Below are positions 1-11,080 of a DNA stretch of 64,000 nt, one piece after another. The position numbers and the translations under genes were made by a program. Within the stretch, counting starts at the first letter, position 1, and each line of letters opens with the position of its first letter. Location of the stretch: contig JAJFPB010000001.1 in the NCBI GenBank assembly GCA_020881915.1, forward strand, positions 4,898,001 to 4,962,000. Reading direction: 5' to 3'. The stretch comes from Paramyrothecium sp. XJ0827. Lineage: Eukaryota > Ascomycota > Sordariomycetes > Hypocreales > Stachybotryaceae. The notes beneath the pieces were generated by a model, which had not been told where the DNA came from, did not search any database, and saw nothing but the letters and a program-made list of their open reading frames with translations.

Positions 1-341
1 TCCTGTTTCTGCAGAACCAGCAGTCACCTTCTCAACCTCTTCCTGGACCGAATCGTGAGCCTCAGTCTCCTTGGCGGATAGTGCAGGCAATTTGAAGAAC
101 CCGTCTTGCTTCGTGGCTACCGGACCCAAGCTGAAGAAGCCCGAGTATTGCTCAGCCTTTGAACCTATTTCTGGTCAGATCTGTCTCAAGTCACCATAGG
201 AAACAGGGACCATGTAGCCATACCGAGGTCATGCGAGAAGAACAGCGTGGTAGGTTGCGCGCTCAAGCTCTCTAGCCACTGCGATGTTTGCCAGAAATTG
301 GGTACGGCGAAGACATCCGCCTTCGATTCTTGATCGGCCAT
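1..341 (-). CDS. Unrecognised small protein, 5' part only (cut by the left window edge)
   Basis: Start ATG is at 341-339 and two exons are visible (341-224 and 164-1), giving 94 codons before the edge. The 59-nt intron (165-223) has donor GTATGG, a CTGAC branch point and acceptor TAG. Splicing joins a frame beginning MADQESKADVFAVPNFWQTS to a second open frame rich in Phe, Gly and Lys. The two frames only connect across this intron, which supports a real gene. The visible C-terminal part is acidic (a run of Glu around residues 75-90). There is no signal peptide or membrane segment in the visible part. I do not recognise the family. It is divergent from EAF7, with 569 bp between the two starts. 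Confidence 0.6.
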
Positions 342-910
342 CGTTGCATGTTTATATTCTATGTGTAATTGGTGTTGTTCTTTGCCGACGACGAACAAAT
401 CAAGAGACTATTAGGTCGTGTATTGCCAGCAACGACGCGACGCGCGATTGAATTGAGTGCTCTTTTAGTGATGGTGAATCTCACAGGGCACGTTACCGCA
501 AGGCATGGCCAGATGCGGTACGGTACCCAACTATAGTACCTGAACTACCATCTGAGGAGGTACCTTAGGTAGGTAGGCTGGTTGGCTGGTAGATGGTTGC
601 AGCTGCACGGTTGGAATAATGAGCTAACAGGTTCTTCTACTACGGGAAATGAGGCACCTACCTCGCTTGAACCGCAAGCTCGAGCGCGCCGGGCGGATTG
701 GCACCTGTACCTGTACCTGTACCTGTACCTGCAGCACGGACCGGATGATCTCATGGCCACGGCCGGCGTTCCCACTGCAACACCAAGCATCTTTTACAGA
801 CTCCAGCAGCAAGATCGTCAACCGTGACGCAGGGTCGGAAGCTCCTCCAAACCGCGACAACCACAACTTCAAGCTATTGCATCCGACTTAGAGCATCGCC
901 GACATCCATA
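342..910. promoter_or_regulatory. Divergent intergenic region between the edge gene and EAF7
   Basis: 569 bp between two gene starts and presumably the promoter of both. It contains two GGTACC palindromes (522-527 and 559-564), the second followed by TTAGGTAGGTAGG, and a hexanucleotide microsatellite at 703-731. No further gene is seen. Confidence 0.6.
703..731. repeat. (ACCTGT)n microsatellite
   Basis: Just under five perfect tandem copies of ACCTGT, about 180 bp upstream of the EAF7 start codon. The unit resembles the GGTACC/AGGTA motifs scattered in other intergenic regions of this window. Confidence 0.9.
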
Positions 911-1941
911 ATGCCACCAAGGAAGCGAGCACGTGGCGGTGCGCAGGCTGCCGCCACATCAACACCAACACGCGACGAGGATGCCATGGACATTGACACA
1001 CCATCAACACCTGTTCCTGCAGCGTCCAAGGGTGCTACCAACGGCCTCAATGACCAATGGACGGACGATCAAATAGCGTCCCTCTTCAAAGCTGTGATCC
1101 GGTGGAAACCAGCTGGTGCGTTTGCCTGAGGTACCCTGACCAACGTTTGACGACTGATGCACATGGCTAACCTGCTGCCGCCCTTACAGGCATGCACAAG
1201 CACTTCCGAATGATAGCAATCTCGGAGCACCTCCGCAACCATGGTTTTGATCCCGACATGTACAATCACACGCGCATCCCGTACATCTGGGATAAGCTAC
1301 GGACCTACTACGACCTGGACATGATTGACGAGCGGGAGTATTTTGACGACGAGGAATTGGACGAGAAATACGTCGAGTTTTCGCTACCGCATGGCGACTT
1401 CCTCGAATCTATGATGCAACGTGCCATTGCCGACCCCAGCGAGGCGCCGACATCCCCCGCCGAGCTCGAGCTCTCGCCTCCGCCTGCGGGCCCGAAGAAG
1501 CGCAAGCGCGGCGAAGCCCTGGCCAAGGCAAGAGGATCCTCCGTGGCGGACACAGAGGACGGGACGGACACGCAGTCCCCGGCGCCCAAGACGACGCGGA
1601 GCTCCAGAGGCCGAGCCCGGGCGGCGAGCCAGGCCAAGGCCGAGAAGGTCGAAAAGACTGAGAAGGTCGAAAAGACCGACAAGGCTGAGAAGGCAGAGAA
1701 AGCCGAAAAGGCAGAGAAGGCAGAGAAGGCAGAGAAGGCAGAGAAGACCGACAAAACAGAGGTTGCTGATTCGACGGAAGAGGAGGACGAGGAGGAAGGA
1801 GAGGAGAGCGGCTCGGAAGATGGGGAGGAGGAGAGCGCGGAGGAAAGCGGCACGCCCGCCTCACGCACAACCAGGGGAGCAGGGAGAGGCCGAGGACGCG
1901 GCCGTGGAAGGGGACGTAGGGGAAGGGGACGAGCAGGTTGA
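911..1941 (+). CDS. EAF7: NuA4 histone acetyltransferase subunit Eaf7 (CT20/MRGBP family)
   Basis: A 318-aa nuclear protein from two exons (911-1115, 1190-1941); the 74-nt intron splits a Gly codon. Eaf7, the homologue of human MRGBP, is a subunit of the NuA4 histone H4/H2A acetyltransferase and of the smaller TINTIN module with Eaf3. The conserved domain covers roughly residues 50-155: a [20 protein letters not shown] block, then the H-x3-R-M-x-A-I-S segment and an [15 protein letters not shown] block. After it comes an NLS-like KKRKR, a striking Lys-Ala-Glu repeat at about residues 217-258, an acidic stretch, and an Arg-Gly repeat at the C-terminus. ATG 911 is chosen because the in-frame TTG upstream lacks homology-like sequence. 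The gene converges on RRN5. The family call rests on recognising the domain. Confidence 0.92.
1627..1760 (+). repeat. Coding Lys-Ala-Glu tandem repeat inside EAF7
   Basis: Imperfect 9-nt tandem repeat encoding (K-A/V/T-E/D)n, near perfect between about 1690 and 1746. Its low complexity creates long open frames on the other frames and strand, which are not genes. Confidence 0.85.
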
Positions 1942-2180
1942 CGTGACCTGCTCACGTCACCTGTGCATGCTACCGACAAAACACGAGGCCATAGTGGCAT
2001 TTAGATACCCAGCGATTGCATAAAATTCATCGTAAATATGCGCTATGTCTATGACTACTGCGTTTTCCCCGTCACTGTGAAATATAGGTTGAGCTCCCTG
2101 GCTTCTTTCCAAAAGATACCCGTCTGCCTGCCATTGCTAGACAAGACGAGCTGATCTGTCAGACCAAAGACTGAAAATTA

Positions 2181-3881
2181 TCAATTATTCAAATCGGGCC
2201 GCGTTTCCCATTCGCTGTAATACCGAGTATTCGCCCTCCAATTCCGACCCAGGCCGTAAACGCTCTCCACGTCCAGGTTGGACAACGGCGCTGGCCCCGG
2301 ATCCTGCACCTTTAGCTGGGGCATGGGCGGTGGCTTCTGGAGCAGTTCCCACATCTCCGCCTCTGCCTTGTGACTCGCGTGTTCGTCGCACAGGTCGGCG
2401 TGCTGTTCCTGCTGCCGTTCCATGACTATTCGCCGCTCGAGGGCTTCTTTGGCCCTCGTGGTTTCGGGGAAATCGGCTGCAGAGTAGATGAGGATTTCGT
2501 TTGCCTCCTGCTCAATCTCGTCTTGCACGCTTAGTAAGACCGGTGAATTCTGTTGGGTTTCGTCTGAGTCTCCATCACTTTCTACCAGCTCGTTCTTGAG
2601 AGACTCCTGGTCCGAATCGATGTCTTTTCTAGTGGGTGAGGCATCCGAACCTGCGTCTGCTTCGGCATCATCGTCCTCTGCTAATGCCGCCTCGACATCG
2701 TCATATGATAGAGGTATCTCTTCATCGTCCTCTTCGACAGTAAAAGATGGGTCGTAAACATCCAAGCGTAAGCGTCTAGCGCTTTCAAGCCAAAACTTCC
2801 GAGAATTGGATGCCATTCCCAACGATGCAATGGCTGCCTCGACGTCCTTCCGGTGGACAATGTTCTTTGTCCCGGGTATCAACTCGCTCTTGGCACGGAT
2901 CCTCGACATGCTGATGAATAGAGTTGTCTGCACAAGACGCCTAGTGATAGATAGGATCAGCGAGTAGAAGTCCTCAAACGCTGTGGTCCACACGGAGGGT
3001 GGCCTGTCATCTACGAATCTCCAGTTGTTGCTGGGAATTGAAGAGTTCATGAAAACGCGATCGGAGAGCTGCAGAAACCGGCTGAGATGGAAAAGCTGCA
3101 TGAATGCTAGGTCCTTATCATCACCCATCTGCTCTCCCTTGTCCAGGCGTCTTGCCAAATTTGAAGTGATGTCCCAATGGTCGCCGCCCCCCCATTTGGC
3201 ATGTTCTCGTTGTTGCTCTCGACGCTCTTGCCTGAGCGATATGACATCCGCAACCTCTTCCTGAGCATGGCAGCAACGCTGGCTCAGTTCAACAGCCGCA
3301 GGATACTCAGATAAGTTGATGATCGGACGATGGTCGATCTTTCGCCTAGCCACATGGTTTTCATGAAGAAAACTTAAGTAGTGATTAACCTCCACAACGC
3401 TTTTGGTCCCAACTCTGCTTGCTATCGCGGCGAGATTGTGCTTGCCCAGGCGCGCCAAAGCTTCAAAGAACAGGCGCTTCTCCATGGATGACCAATGCGT
3501 GAGGCCGATTTGACTCGGAGGAAGGTCGTAATCATCTTCTGTGCAGAGGCGCTGTGCTGCATCCTCGATATCTACATTGAGCAGGTCGAGATACTCGGGG
3601 TTTAAAAGCCCCTTTTGTCGTTTGAAAGCCGGCAGAACAGCAGCATCTTCCTCGGCAGGTCGCTTGAGAGGGGAGCTGCGGGCGGTCTCGACTTCGCTCA
3701 GGGAGAAGCCATGATGCTCGTCGCTCTCACTGGCGCTTTCGCCGCTCGAGGGGCGATAATTCGCAGCCAGGTCAAAATTTCCAAGTAGAGGAGAGGCTCG
3801 AAAGCCATGAGACGTGGCGTTGGGTTCATCGCTCAACTCTCCAGCATCGAGAGAGTACTCTGCATCGGACGACATGTTCAT
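2181..3881 (-). CDS. RRN5: RNA polymerase I upstream activation factor subunit Rrn5-like (SANT domain)
   Basis: A single-exon protein of 566 aa; a second possible start lies two codons downstream (ATG at 3875). Rrn5 is a subunit of the upstream activation factor that binds rDNA promoters for Pol I in yeasts. A SANT/Myb-like domain lies near residues 125-178, with the pattern H-W-S-x4-R-x-F-F-E-A-L-A-R-L-G and later V-G-T-K-S-V-V-E-V-x-H-Y-L. In front of it is a Ser/Glu-rich leader. Behind it is a helical region, a strongly acidic segment (about residues 385-450) and a Glu/Arg-rich C-terminus. It is longer than yeast Rrn5, as is common in filamentous fungi. The stop lies 239 bp from the convergent EAF7 stop. 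A different SANT-domain nuclear factor is the main alternative. Confidence 0.82.
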   Translation of the reverse strand: MNMSSDAEYSLDAGELSDEPNATSHGFRASPLLGNFDLAANYRPSSGESASESDEHHGFSLSEVETARSSPLKRPAEEDAAVLPAFKRQKGLLNPEYLDLLNVDIEDAAQRLCTEDDYDLPPSQIGLTHWSSMEKRLFFEALARLGKHNLAAIASRVGTKSVVEVNHYLSFLHENHVARRKIDHRPIINLSEYPAAVELSQRCCHAQEEVADVISLRQERREQQREHAKWGGGDHWDITSNLARRLDKGEQMGDDKDLAFMQLFHLSRFLQLSDRVFMNSSIPSNNWRFVDDRPPSVWTTAFEDFYSLILSITRRLVQTTLFISMSRIRAKSELIPGTKNIVHRKDVEAAIASLGMASNSRKFWLESARRLRLDVYDPSFTVEEDDEEIPLSYDDVEAALAEDDDAEADAGSDASPTRKDIDSDQESLKNELVESDGDSDETQQNSPVLLSVQDEIEQEANEILIYSAADFPETTRAKEALERRIVMERQQEQHADLCDEHASHKAEAEMWELLQKPPPMPQLKVQDPGPAPLSNLDVESVYGLGRNWRANTRYYSEWETRPDLNN

Positions 3882-4423
3882 ATACCGGCGGCAGGCAGCG
3901 CGTTGATATCATTGTGCCCAGATGTGAGTGCGGGCTGGTTGTTGAAAAGAATTCTCGTGGATGGGCCGGAGAGCGAAAGGATTGTGCCATGAGCCTCTCA
4001 AGCAGACTGTGTGGTTTGTGATTTGCTGCTTAGATCATCTTGTCAGATCGGAAGCAGGAACTGGAGCGTATGTCGTCTTATCCAAAACATATATTGAACT
4101 GCTTTCGGGAAGGAGATTCATGGATGGCAAAGAGACCCTGAAGATGGAGACCGGAACGGCTACAATCCGCAGGTACCGATACTTCTGTTGCCGCTCTCAT
4201 TGGCGAAATCGCAACGTCGATGAGACGGTACCTGCAGCCCACAGCGCTGTTGGGCTGAGGTACCTATTTTAGCGCGGACAGAAGGCTGCTTATGTAACAA
4301 GGCATTGCAACAGCCGGACGCTAAATTTGCTCTTCATCTTTCAGTTGAAGCCCCGAGTGGCCAATAAGGACCAACTGCCGATGTCAAATCTGCTTCGATG
4401 ACCACATTACTACCGTCACTGCG
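3882..4423. promoter_or_regulatory. Divergent promoter region of RRN5 and IRC3
   Basis: 542 bp between divergent starts. It holds three GGTACC palindromes within 92 bp (4173-4178, 4227-4232, 4259-4264). A CCAAT box lies on the plus strand (4361-4365), 59 bp upstream of the IRC3 ATG, and another on the minus strand (4199-4203). CCAAT is the target of the fungal HAP/CBC complex; its use here is inferred. Confidence 0.6.
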
Positions 4424-6455
4424 TTGATGTTTGCATCGCCATGTGCAATGCTAAGGTCCATTGCGAGATGTGTGTTTCGGCCAAAAACATGGGCCACCGG
4501 CCATCTTCATCACCCCCGGATCCTTCGAGCCTGCGCCGGGACCTTGGCCTCCCAGTCCCAGCTGAAGCTTCGAGACTATCAGAAGGAATGCATTAAATCC
4601 GTGCTGGTTTCCCTCAAGCGCGGCCATAAACGTGTTGGCATATCGCTCGCCACTGGAAGTGGTAAGACTGTAGGTGCTTGGTTCATGATGTCTCGGCGTG
4701 GTCGTCGCTAACGTTTGAGTCAAGGTCATCTTCACGCAGCTCATCGACAAGATCCCGTCGCCGTCAGAAGTTGCTGATCGCACGCTGATCTTGGCCCATC
4801 GCCGTGAGCTCGTGGAACAAGCCGCTCGGCATTGCCAGCTCGCCTATCCAGATAAAAGGATAGAGATTGAAATGGGATCGCTGCATGCCTCTGGTACTGC
4901 AGACATTACCATTGCGAGCGTGCAGAGCATCACCTCCAAGGATCGTCTTGAAAAATATGACGTGTCGCGATTCAAACTCGTCTTGGTGGACGAGGCACAC
5001 CACATTGTCGCCCCGGGCTACTTGAAGACACTGCGACACTTTGGACTGTCTGAAAAGAGGCCAGACTCGCCTACTCTCATCGGCGTCTCCGCCACGTTTT
5101 CCCGCTTCGATGGTGTCAAGCTGGGCGCTGTCATCGACGAGATTGTGTACCACAAGGATTACGTTGACATGATTGCCGACAAATGGCTTTCGGATGTCAT
5201 GTTTACTACTGTGGAATCCTCGGCCAATCTTTCCAAGGTGAAGAGCGGAGCCTTTGGCGACTTCCAGACCGGCGAGCTCTCCAAGGTTGTCAACACGGAC
5301 GAGGTCAACGAAATGACCGTCCGCAGCTGGATGGCCAAGGCGACTGATCGAAAGTCAACCCTTGTTTTTTGTGTCGACCTGGCGCACGTCTCGGGGCTGA
5401 CGCAGAAGTTTCGCGACTACGGCTACGATGCTAGGTTTGTGACTGGCGAAACACCAAGGCTCGAAAGGAGCGCGATCCTTGATGCATTCAAGCAGGGCGA
5501 GTTTCCCGTTCTTGTCAACTGTGGAGTCTTTACCGAGGGTACCGATATCCCAAACATCGACTGCATTGTGCTGGGCAGACCAACTCGTTCGCGGAACCTG
5601 CTGGTCCAGATGATTGGCAGGGGAATGCGGCTGCACCCGGGCAAGAAAAACTGCCATATCATCGACCTGGTCTCCAGCCTGGAAACTGGCATTGTAACAA
5701 CACCCACTCTATTCGGGCTGGACCCGAACGAACTAGTAGACGAGGCCTCACTCGATGACATGCGCCGGCTCAAGCAGCGCAAGGAAACCGAAGCAGCGAC
5801 TCAGCAAAAGATAACAAGCGATTCGAAAGCATCACCCAGTGCCGCCGATGCCGTTACGTTCACGGACTACTCTTCAGTGCTCGATCTCATCGCAGATACC
5901 TCCGGTGAGAGACATATACGAGCCATTAGTCGATACGCATGGGTTCAGATTGGACCAGAGCGCTTCGTCCTCTCTGCCCCGAGCGGCTCATACATCCGGA
6001 TCGAGCGAACCGCCGAGCCGGGCACCACCGACGGTCCGATTTATCGAGCCGTTGAGGTACGGGCCTTGACCGCGTCGGGCTCGAAATCGCCATACGCAAC
6101 CCCCCGCGAGATCCTCACTGCATCCACTTTCCAGGATGCGGTCCACGGCGCCGACAACTACGCTTCCCACGCCTTTCCCCACACCTTCATCGAGCGGTTT
6201 CAACCCTGGAGGCTTCTCCCGCCCACGCAAGGACAGCTGGACTTCATCAACAAGATGCGCGGCAAAGCCAGGTCTCTCGCCCCGCACCAGCTGTCCAAGG
6301 GGAAGGCATCCGACATGATCACGAAGCTCAAGCACGGGGCCCGGGGTCAATTTGCGCGGATCGAGGCCGAGCAGCGCAAAAGGGAGAGGCAGGTGACCCT
6401 CGCGGAGAGCAAGCTGGGCCGTGAGCAAGTCATGGTAGGCCCGCTGACTGCTTGA
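4424..6455 (+). CDS. IRC3: Mitochondrial DEAD/DEAH-box superfamily II helicase, Irc3-like
   Basis: A 658-aa protein from two exons (4424-4669, 4725-6455); the 55-nt intron follows the Walker A lysine-threonine. The N-terminus is Arg-rich, lacks acidic residues for some 50 residues and looks like a mitochondrial presequence; ATG 4448 is an alternative start. Helicase motifs in order: Q-like RDYQKECI, Walker A GSGKT (78-82), AHRRELVEQA (Ia), DEAH (171-174), GVSAT (III), then the C-terminal lobe with TEGTDIPNID (V) and QMIGRGMRLH (VI). Yeast Irc3 is a mitochondrial branch-migration helicase needed for mtDNA stability, and this protein has the same compact layout with an extra C-terminal region. 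The motifs show an intact enzyme. Mitochondrial location is inferred from the leader. Confidence 0.92.
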
Positions 6456-7488
6456 GACGAGGCGAGACATTGGAGCGCGTCCTTACACCTCCCGGCTCAT
6501 CCATTCAGAAGCGGGGAAGAATTTGTAACATCACATAGAAGGCGCAGAGGAAAAAATCATGGAGTTTGGATTATATAGAGGAGGTTGCCCACTGACCTGT
6601 CAAATTTTTGCTTTGGTCTTTTCGAAACGCAACATTTGCTTGCGTTTTTTAGTCGTTGCTACCTTACCAAGTAGCTCAGTCTAGGAGCCCTGAGCATCGT
6701 GAGGGTGCCTTGTAGATTAGTACGGAGGTTTACTCATTGCACATGTAGATTAGTTCTTCTGTTTTTATAGCACCTTCACACTACACGATATTCTTGTGGT
6801 AGATTTGATGCAGAAAGCCACGTCTCGAAGTTTTATTGAACCCTTGGGACTGAAAAAAACTCTGTCGCAACGCTTGGTATCATCGTGTGTTGAAGTCCTT
6901 CATAACCTGCCAAACTGACCATCCGTCTTCCATATTTCATCCCATCCACCTCTTCCAAGGACATTCTATTGGAAGACCAGGTGACCAACACCCGTCGTTG
7001 GAGACCTCGTCTCCGTAGCAAGAAGCACCGAAGCCGTGTTTCCCTTCACAGCTGCCTCCTGCTCAATGCCTGCTTCCTCCGGACTTTTCTGCACCGCCTC
7101 ACTCCTCATCCTTTTCTTCCCATCACGACGATCGATCTTCAAATCAAGACATCGCTTGGTATTTCATCACGGGGGTATTTTCTTCGCTTTTTCATCTTGA
7201 AACTTTTCGTCGCACAAACAGGGTATAGGGAGTGGACGTAAGACATGAAAAACAACAAAACTAACTTTGGTAACCAAACAATATAATCTGAAAAGCAGAG
7301 CAAATGGAAAGCACATAAAGCACAACTAGGCAATGTAATGCGATGGAAATCAACAAAGGCAACTTGAAAGGACACAACAACATGAACCGACCGATGCAGA
7401 AACAGATGTTCCAGGGTATTTCTTACGCCAGGGTATATCCAGCCGGGGGAGGGGGTATTTTCGCACGTAGAGGCTTCTAATTTGGAAT
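6456..7488. other. Convergent intergenic region, no gene seen
   Basis: About 1 kb between the 3' ends of IRC3 and the KH-protein gene, expected to hold both 3' UTRs. It is richer in A and T than the flanking coding DNA. Short open frames here have no recognisable protein features. Confidence 0.6.
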
Positions 7489-10400
7489 CTAACGGAAAGG
7501 CCCAATCGGGGCGGGGTATCCAGAATTGAAAGAATGGGAAGTGGAAGGTCGCCCGCTGTCGCCAGACGCGCGGGTACCGTGGCGAGGTGTTGCATCGCCG
7601 TGGTGTGGAATAGTCAACTTGTTGTCGACGTGGTTGCTAATGGGTCGCGCAGCCCATGGGTTGTCGTCATCGGCTAGGTTAACGCCGCTGTCGTTCCAAG
7701 GATTTCTGTCGGCATTGAAGCTGCGGGTGGATTCGATGGAGATAAGGGACGACTTTGAGACATTGTTGGAGCCCTTGAAGAAAAGGCCATTGGCGGAATG
7801 GGAGCTGTTCTTTCTGCGGTCCAAGAATGATGAAATAGAAGTCATGCTTCCAGGCCTGCGGAGACGGTCAAGAATACTGCTTCGCTCACGAGCAACCTCA
7901 TCACCGAAGGCAGCCTTAACAGGTGAATCTGTGGCGACTGAGGTCGGTGCATGCTGAAGAAGCTTGGAATCGAAATACTGAAGAGAATCCTCAAACGAGT
8001 CGGACTTGGGTCGGGGAATGGCACCCTTCACAACGGTGATGACTGCGCCCGATGTAGCGAACTGAGCCTGCAAGAATTCCATAGCATCCCGAAGGCCACC
8101 TGCGTTGTTGCGGGTAAAACCCCAGATGAGTGTCACGGTGGGGGAGCCGTCTTCCGTAGTCTCTTCCGGGTTTTGGTGAACCGAAAGCTCAACTTCGTAC
8201 TGGTTCTTGAGCTTAGGAACGAGGTCGTGCGCAAATTCCGGGGACTCGAGGAACTTGATCAGCTCGGGACTGCGGGCAAGTACAAGCTCGTGCTTATCGG
8301 GTACCATGCCCAGAAACTCATCGACACAGTGGGGAACCTGCCACTGAGGGCCAGTCACAGTCACTTCGTCGCTCGCCTGCTCCGTGCTGGGAAAGCTAAT
8401 CTTGCAGTTGTACTTCTGCTCGAGTTCGTCAATCTCTGGAAGGCGGGCGATCAGCTCGCGGTGGTAGAGTCGGTCAACGTTCACAATCTGGGAAGTGTAC
8501 TCGGAATCCTGCACCACCGAATTAGCTCATCTTGACACAATTACAAGAAGTTTCCAAGGCTTACGGCTCTGTCAACCATCTCCAGAATCTCATTCTTGAC
8601 CGCATCGAGATTCTGGGCATTGCGAGCAGGCGTACGGCAGATAACATTGTCGACTTTGATATCGTCATCCTCGCGACCCATGCCACCTGTTCAAGAAAGT
8701 TAGAAAAGTTCATGATCAGCTAACTTGTTAGGGTTGTACCTCTGTCCATGGCATTGGAAAATTTGACGAAGACCGAATGCTTCTTCATGATGCGTTGGAT
8801 GTGCTGACCTCCAATGCCGATGATGCGTTTGTGGTATTGGTCAGGGACGTGGAAAGAAATGGAAGCCGGCATCTCCTGCTCCACCAGCGTCAAGCCTTGT
8901 TTCATGGAATCAAAGCCGGCTGCCATGACATCAATATTGAAGTTGTACTCGTTGAACCCATCAAAAATGATTTGTACGTTGCCTTTCTTGAATTAGTTTT
9001 GCCTGCAACAGCCGCAGCGATCCCAACTCACTTTGACCCATGATCTTGTTGATCTTTCCGTTCTTCTTTCCACTGACGAATTCCTTGTGTTCATTGGCAA
9101 GCTCAATCTTGACCCGAATCTGGTACTGAGCTTGAGTGACCCATTTCATATCCGATATGACTGTCAATGCCGATTTAACAGCGTCGTCAGATCCGGTAAC
9201 GGTAAATGTCATCTTGTCAAAGGAGAGATCCGCATCGGAGTTGGCACATATATCACCGAGTATAGCCTGCATCTCTGTCGGGTTTGGTAGCTGTCTTGCA
9301 TCAGGCTGCTGGATATACCAGCCGGCGCTGTAGAATTGGCCAGCCTAGATAGGGTCAGTTTTTGTTGCTCAGACATTCGTGATTGCCAAGTTTCTTACTA
9401 AAGACATAAGCTCTCGAACGGTCCGCTCAACAGGGAGCCCTTCGCTGCCCTGAACTCTGACCATGGTGCGTTGGCATGCCAGAGGAGGGAACATGACGTA
9501 GGTCCCGTTTGCCTCGAGAATTTTCCGAACTTTGTCGAGGCGCGTGAGTAAAATGCTGTCGATCTTGGCCGCAGGGATAGTGACATCTTTGACATAAAGT
9601 CGAATGCGAGAGACCGTTTCGTGCAGCTTTTGCTTCGCCATCTCGATAGCATGAGGCGTGTCACCGGTGATAAAGATTTCGGTGGGGTCTCGCCGGGTCG
9701 CCTGCGGGGGGCAATAGCGGCACATCTGCGAGAACAGAGGTGGAAAGTAGATGGCAGTTCCGGTAGAAGACTCGATCAGCTTGATGTTTTTCCTGTGACG
9801 ACCGCAAACGAGCTGATGGACAGATAGCTCAACCCTTGTGGCATCAACAACCCGACCGAGCTGGAGACATGTTAGAGGCGCCGAGATCCGTGCAAAAGAG
9901 CAGTAAGAGACTGAAGGACTTACTAGTGTATCGATGTGAATGAGCACACGAGCCTTGGCATGTTCGGCCGCAAGAAGATGGCCGTAAATGGCGATACGCC
10001 AGCGCTGGTCCATTCGCATCTCCGAATCACCAGTCATTCCGTCAACAACAGGAGTTAATTTAGGGCCCAGCAGGAAGATGTCAACCCCGCAAAAGGTTGA
10101 GATGTAATCTAGAGTATCGGTTACATCCTTCTTCAGGACACCGGCGTTGAGATCGCAAACAAGTTTGCCATCAACGTCAATGGTGGTACAACGCTGTAGA
10201 CAGTTAGTACTCCACTTGCAATGGCATCACTGGGTTGCCGCAGGTCATTTCATACCAGAGAGATCGGTATGTCATTCAGAATAGTCTCTCGGCTCTTGTG
10301 CACCAGCTCTGGAGACCCAGACAGGCAGACCGTTGTGACTTGACCGCCTTTCCCGTTCTTGGGAGCAGCGGACAGGACTTGAGCCTCGATTGGGAGGGGG

Positions 10401-10759
10401 CCGCCGGAGAGGTCCCTGCAAAGCTTTCGGAGCTCCGCAAGATTTTGGGCGTGAACGGGGAGTTCGTGGACCTGGACGTCATCAGGAGCATCCTCGGGGT
10501 GGGTCCAGCGCATGACGGCATCGCGCGTGGCGTGCAGGATGTCCTCGGTGTCGGGCCCCGCGAGGTCGGAGGCGAAGGGGACGTTGAACGAATAGTGAAT
10601 CGTAGCATCAGAAGTCTGCGGCGAGCTTAATGGAGGACCGGGTTGGGGTGCCGTCTTTGGGTGGGGATTCATGGCGTTCATGGGGACGTTGGGACGGCCC
10701 ATGCCGAAATTCGGGCTCATCCTCTCTGACCAGTGACGCATGTTCGCCAATTTGTTCAT
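7489..10759 (-). CDS. Multi-KH-domain RNA-binding protein
   Basis: Seven exons (10759-10256, 10193-9924, 9860-9399, 9344-9032, 8982-8740, 8686-8565, 8508-7489) give 977 aa. All six introns are 49-63 nt with standard GT/AG ends and joining frames. KH domains bind single-stranded RNA, and three GxxG-type loops are visible: GRHR near residue 278, GKKN followed by KINKIMG near 504, and GIGG near 572 in the strongest copy (HKRIIGIGGQHIQRIMKK). More KH-like segments without a clear loop lie around these. The C-terminal 150 residues are Ser/Asn/Arg-rich and disordered. The protein is probably cytoplasmic and acts on mRNA. It resembles the fungal proteins annotated as bicaudal-C- or vigilin-like; I cannot separate these. 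ATG 10759 is chosen because the frame upstream is proline-rich and has no ATG. Confidence 0.85.
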
Positions 10760-10852
10760 GTTGAGCGGAAGCCGGCAAGGTTGTGGTGTCGAGGCGGGAA
10801 CAGAAGGTCGGGAAGGTCGGCAGAAGGACGTAGGCGAAGTCAAAGCGGAACA

Positions 10853-11080
10853 ACAACCCCAGGCAAAGAAGGGAAAAAGAGGGTATCGAGATGAAGCTTG
10901 AGATAAAGAAAAGGACGCCTGGGGGAAAGGGAGAAAGAAAGAAGAAGGATTGGGTATTCGAGGTGCGTTCCGGACCCTCTCCAAGCTGGTGGGGAAGGCG
11001 AGGAAAGACGGCAAGGTGGTGAAGGTGGTGGAGGAGGATGAGGAGGAAGAGGAGAAGAGGAGGAGAGCGAGGATGGACGA
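10853..11080 (-). promoter_or_regulatory. CT-rich tract (minus strand) upstream of the KH-protein gene
   Basis: The plus strand is almost entirely purine in long runs (GGGAAAAAGAGGG, then GAGGAGGATGAGGAGG-type sequence), so the minus strand is a pyrimidine tract 95-320 bp before the start codon. Such tracts are typical of core promoters and transcript leaders in filamentous fungi. The exact transcription start is not visible. Confidence 0.55.

Noticed and set aside
1308..2023. Three long open frames overlapping EAF7 in other frames (230 and 153 codons on minus, 200 codons on plus)
   Set aside because: They mirror the Lys-Ala-Glu and Arg-Gly coding repeats; the low-complexity DNA lacks stops in several frames, and only the EAF7 frame has a known domain.
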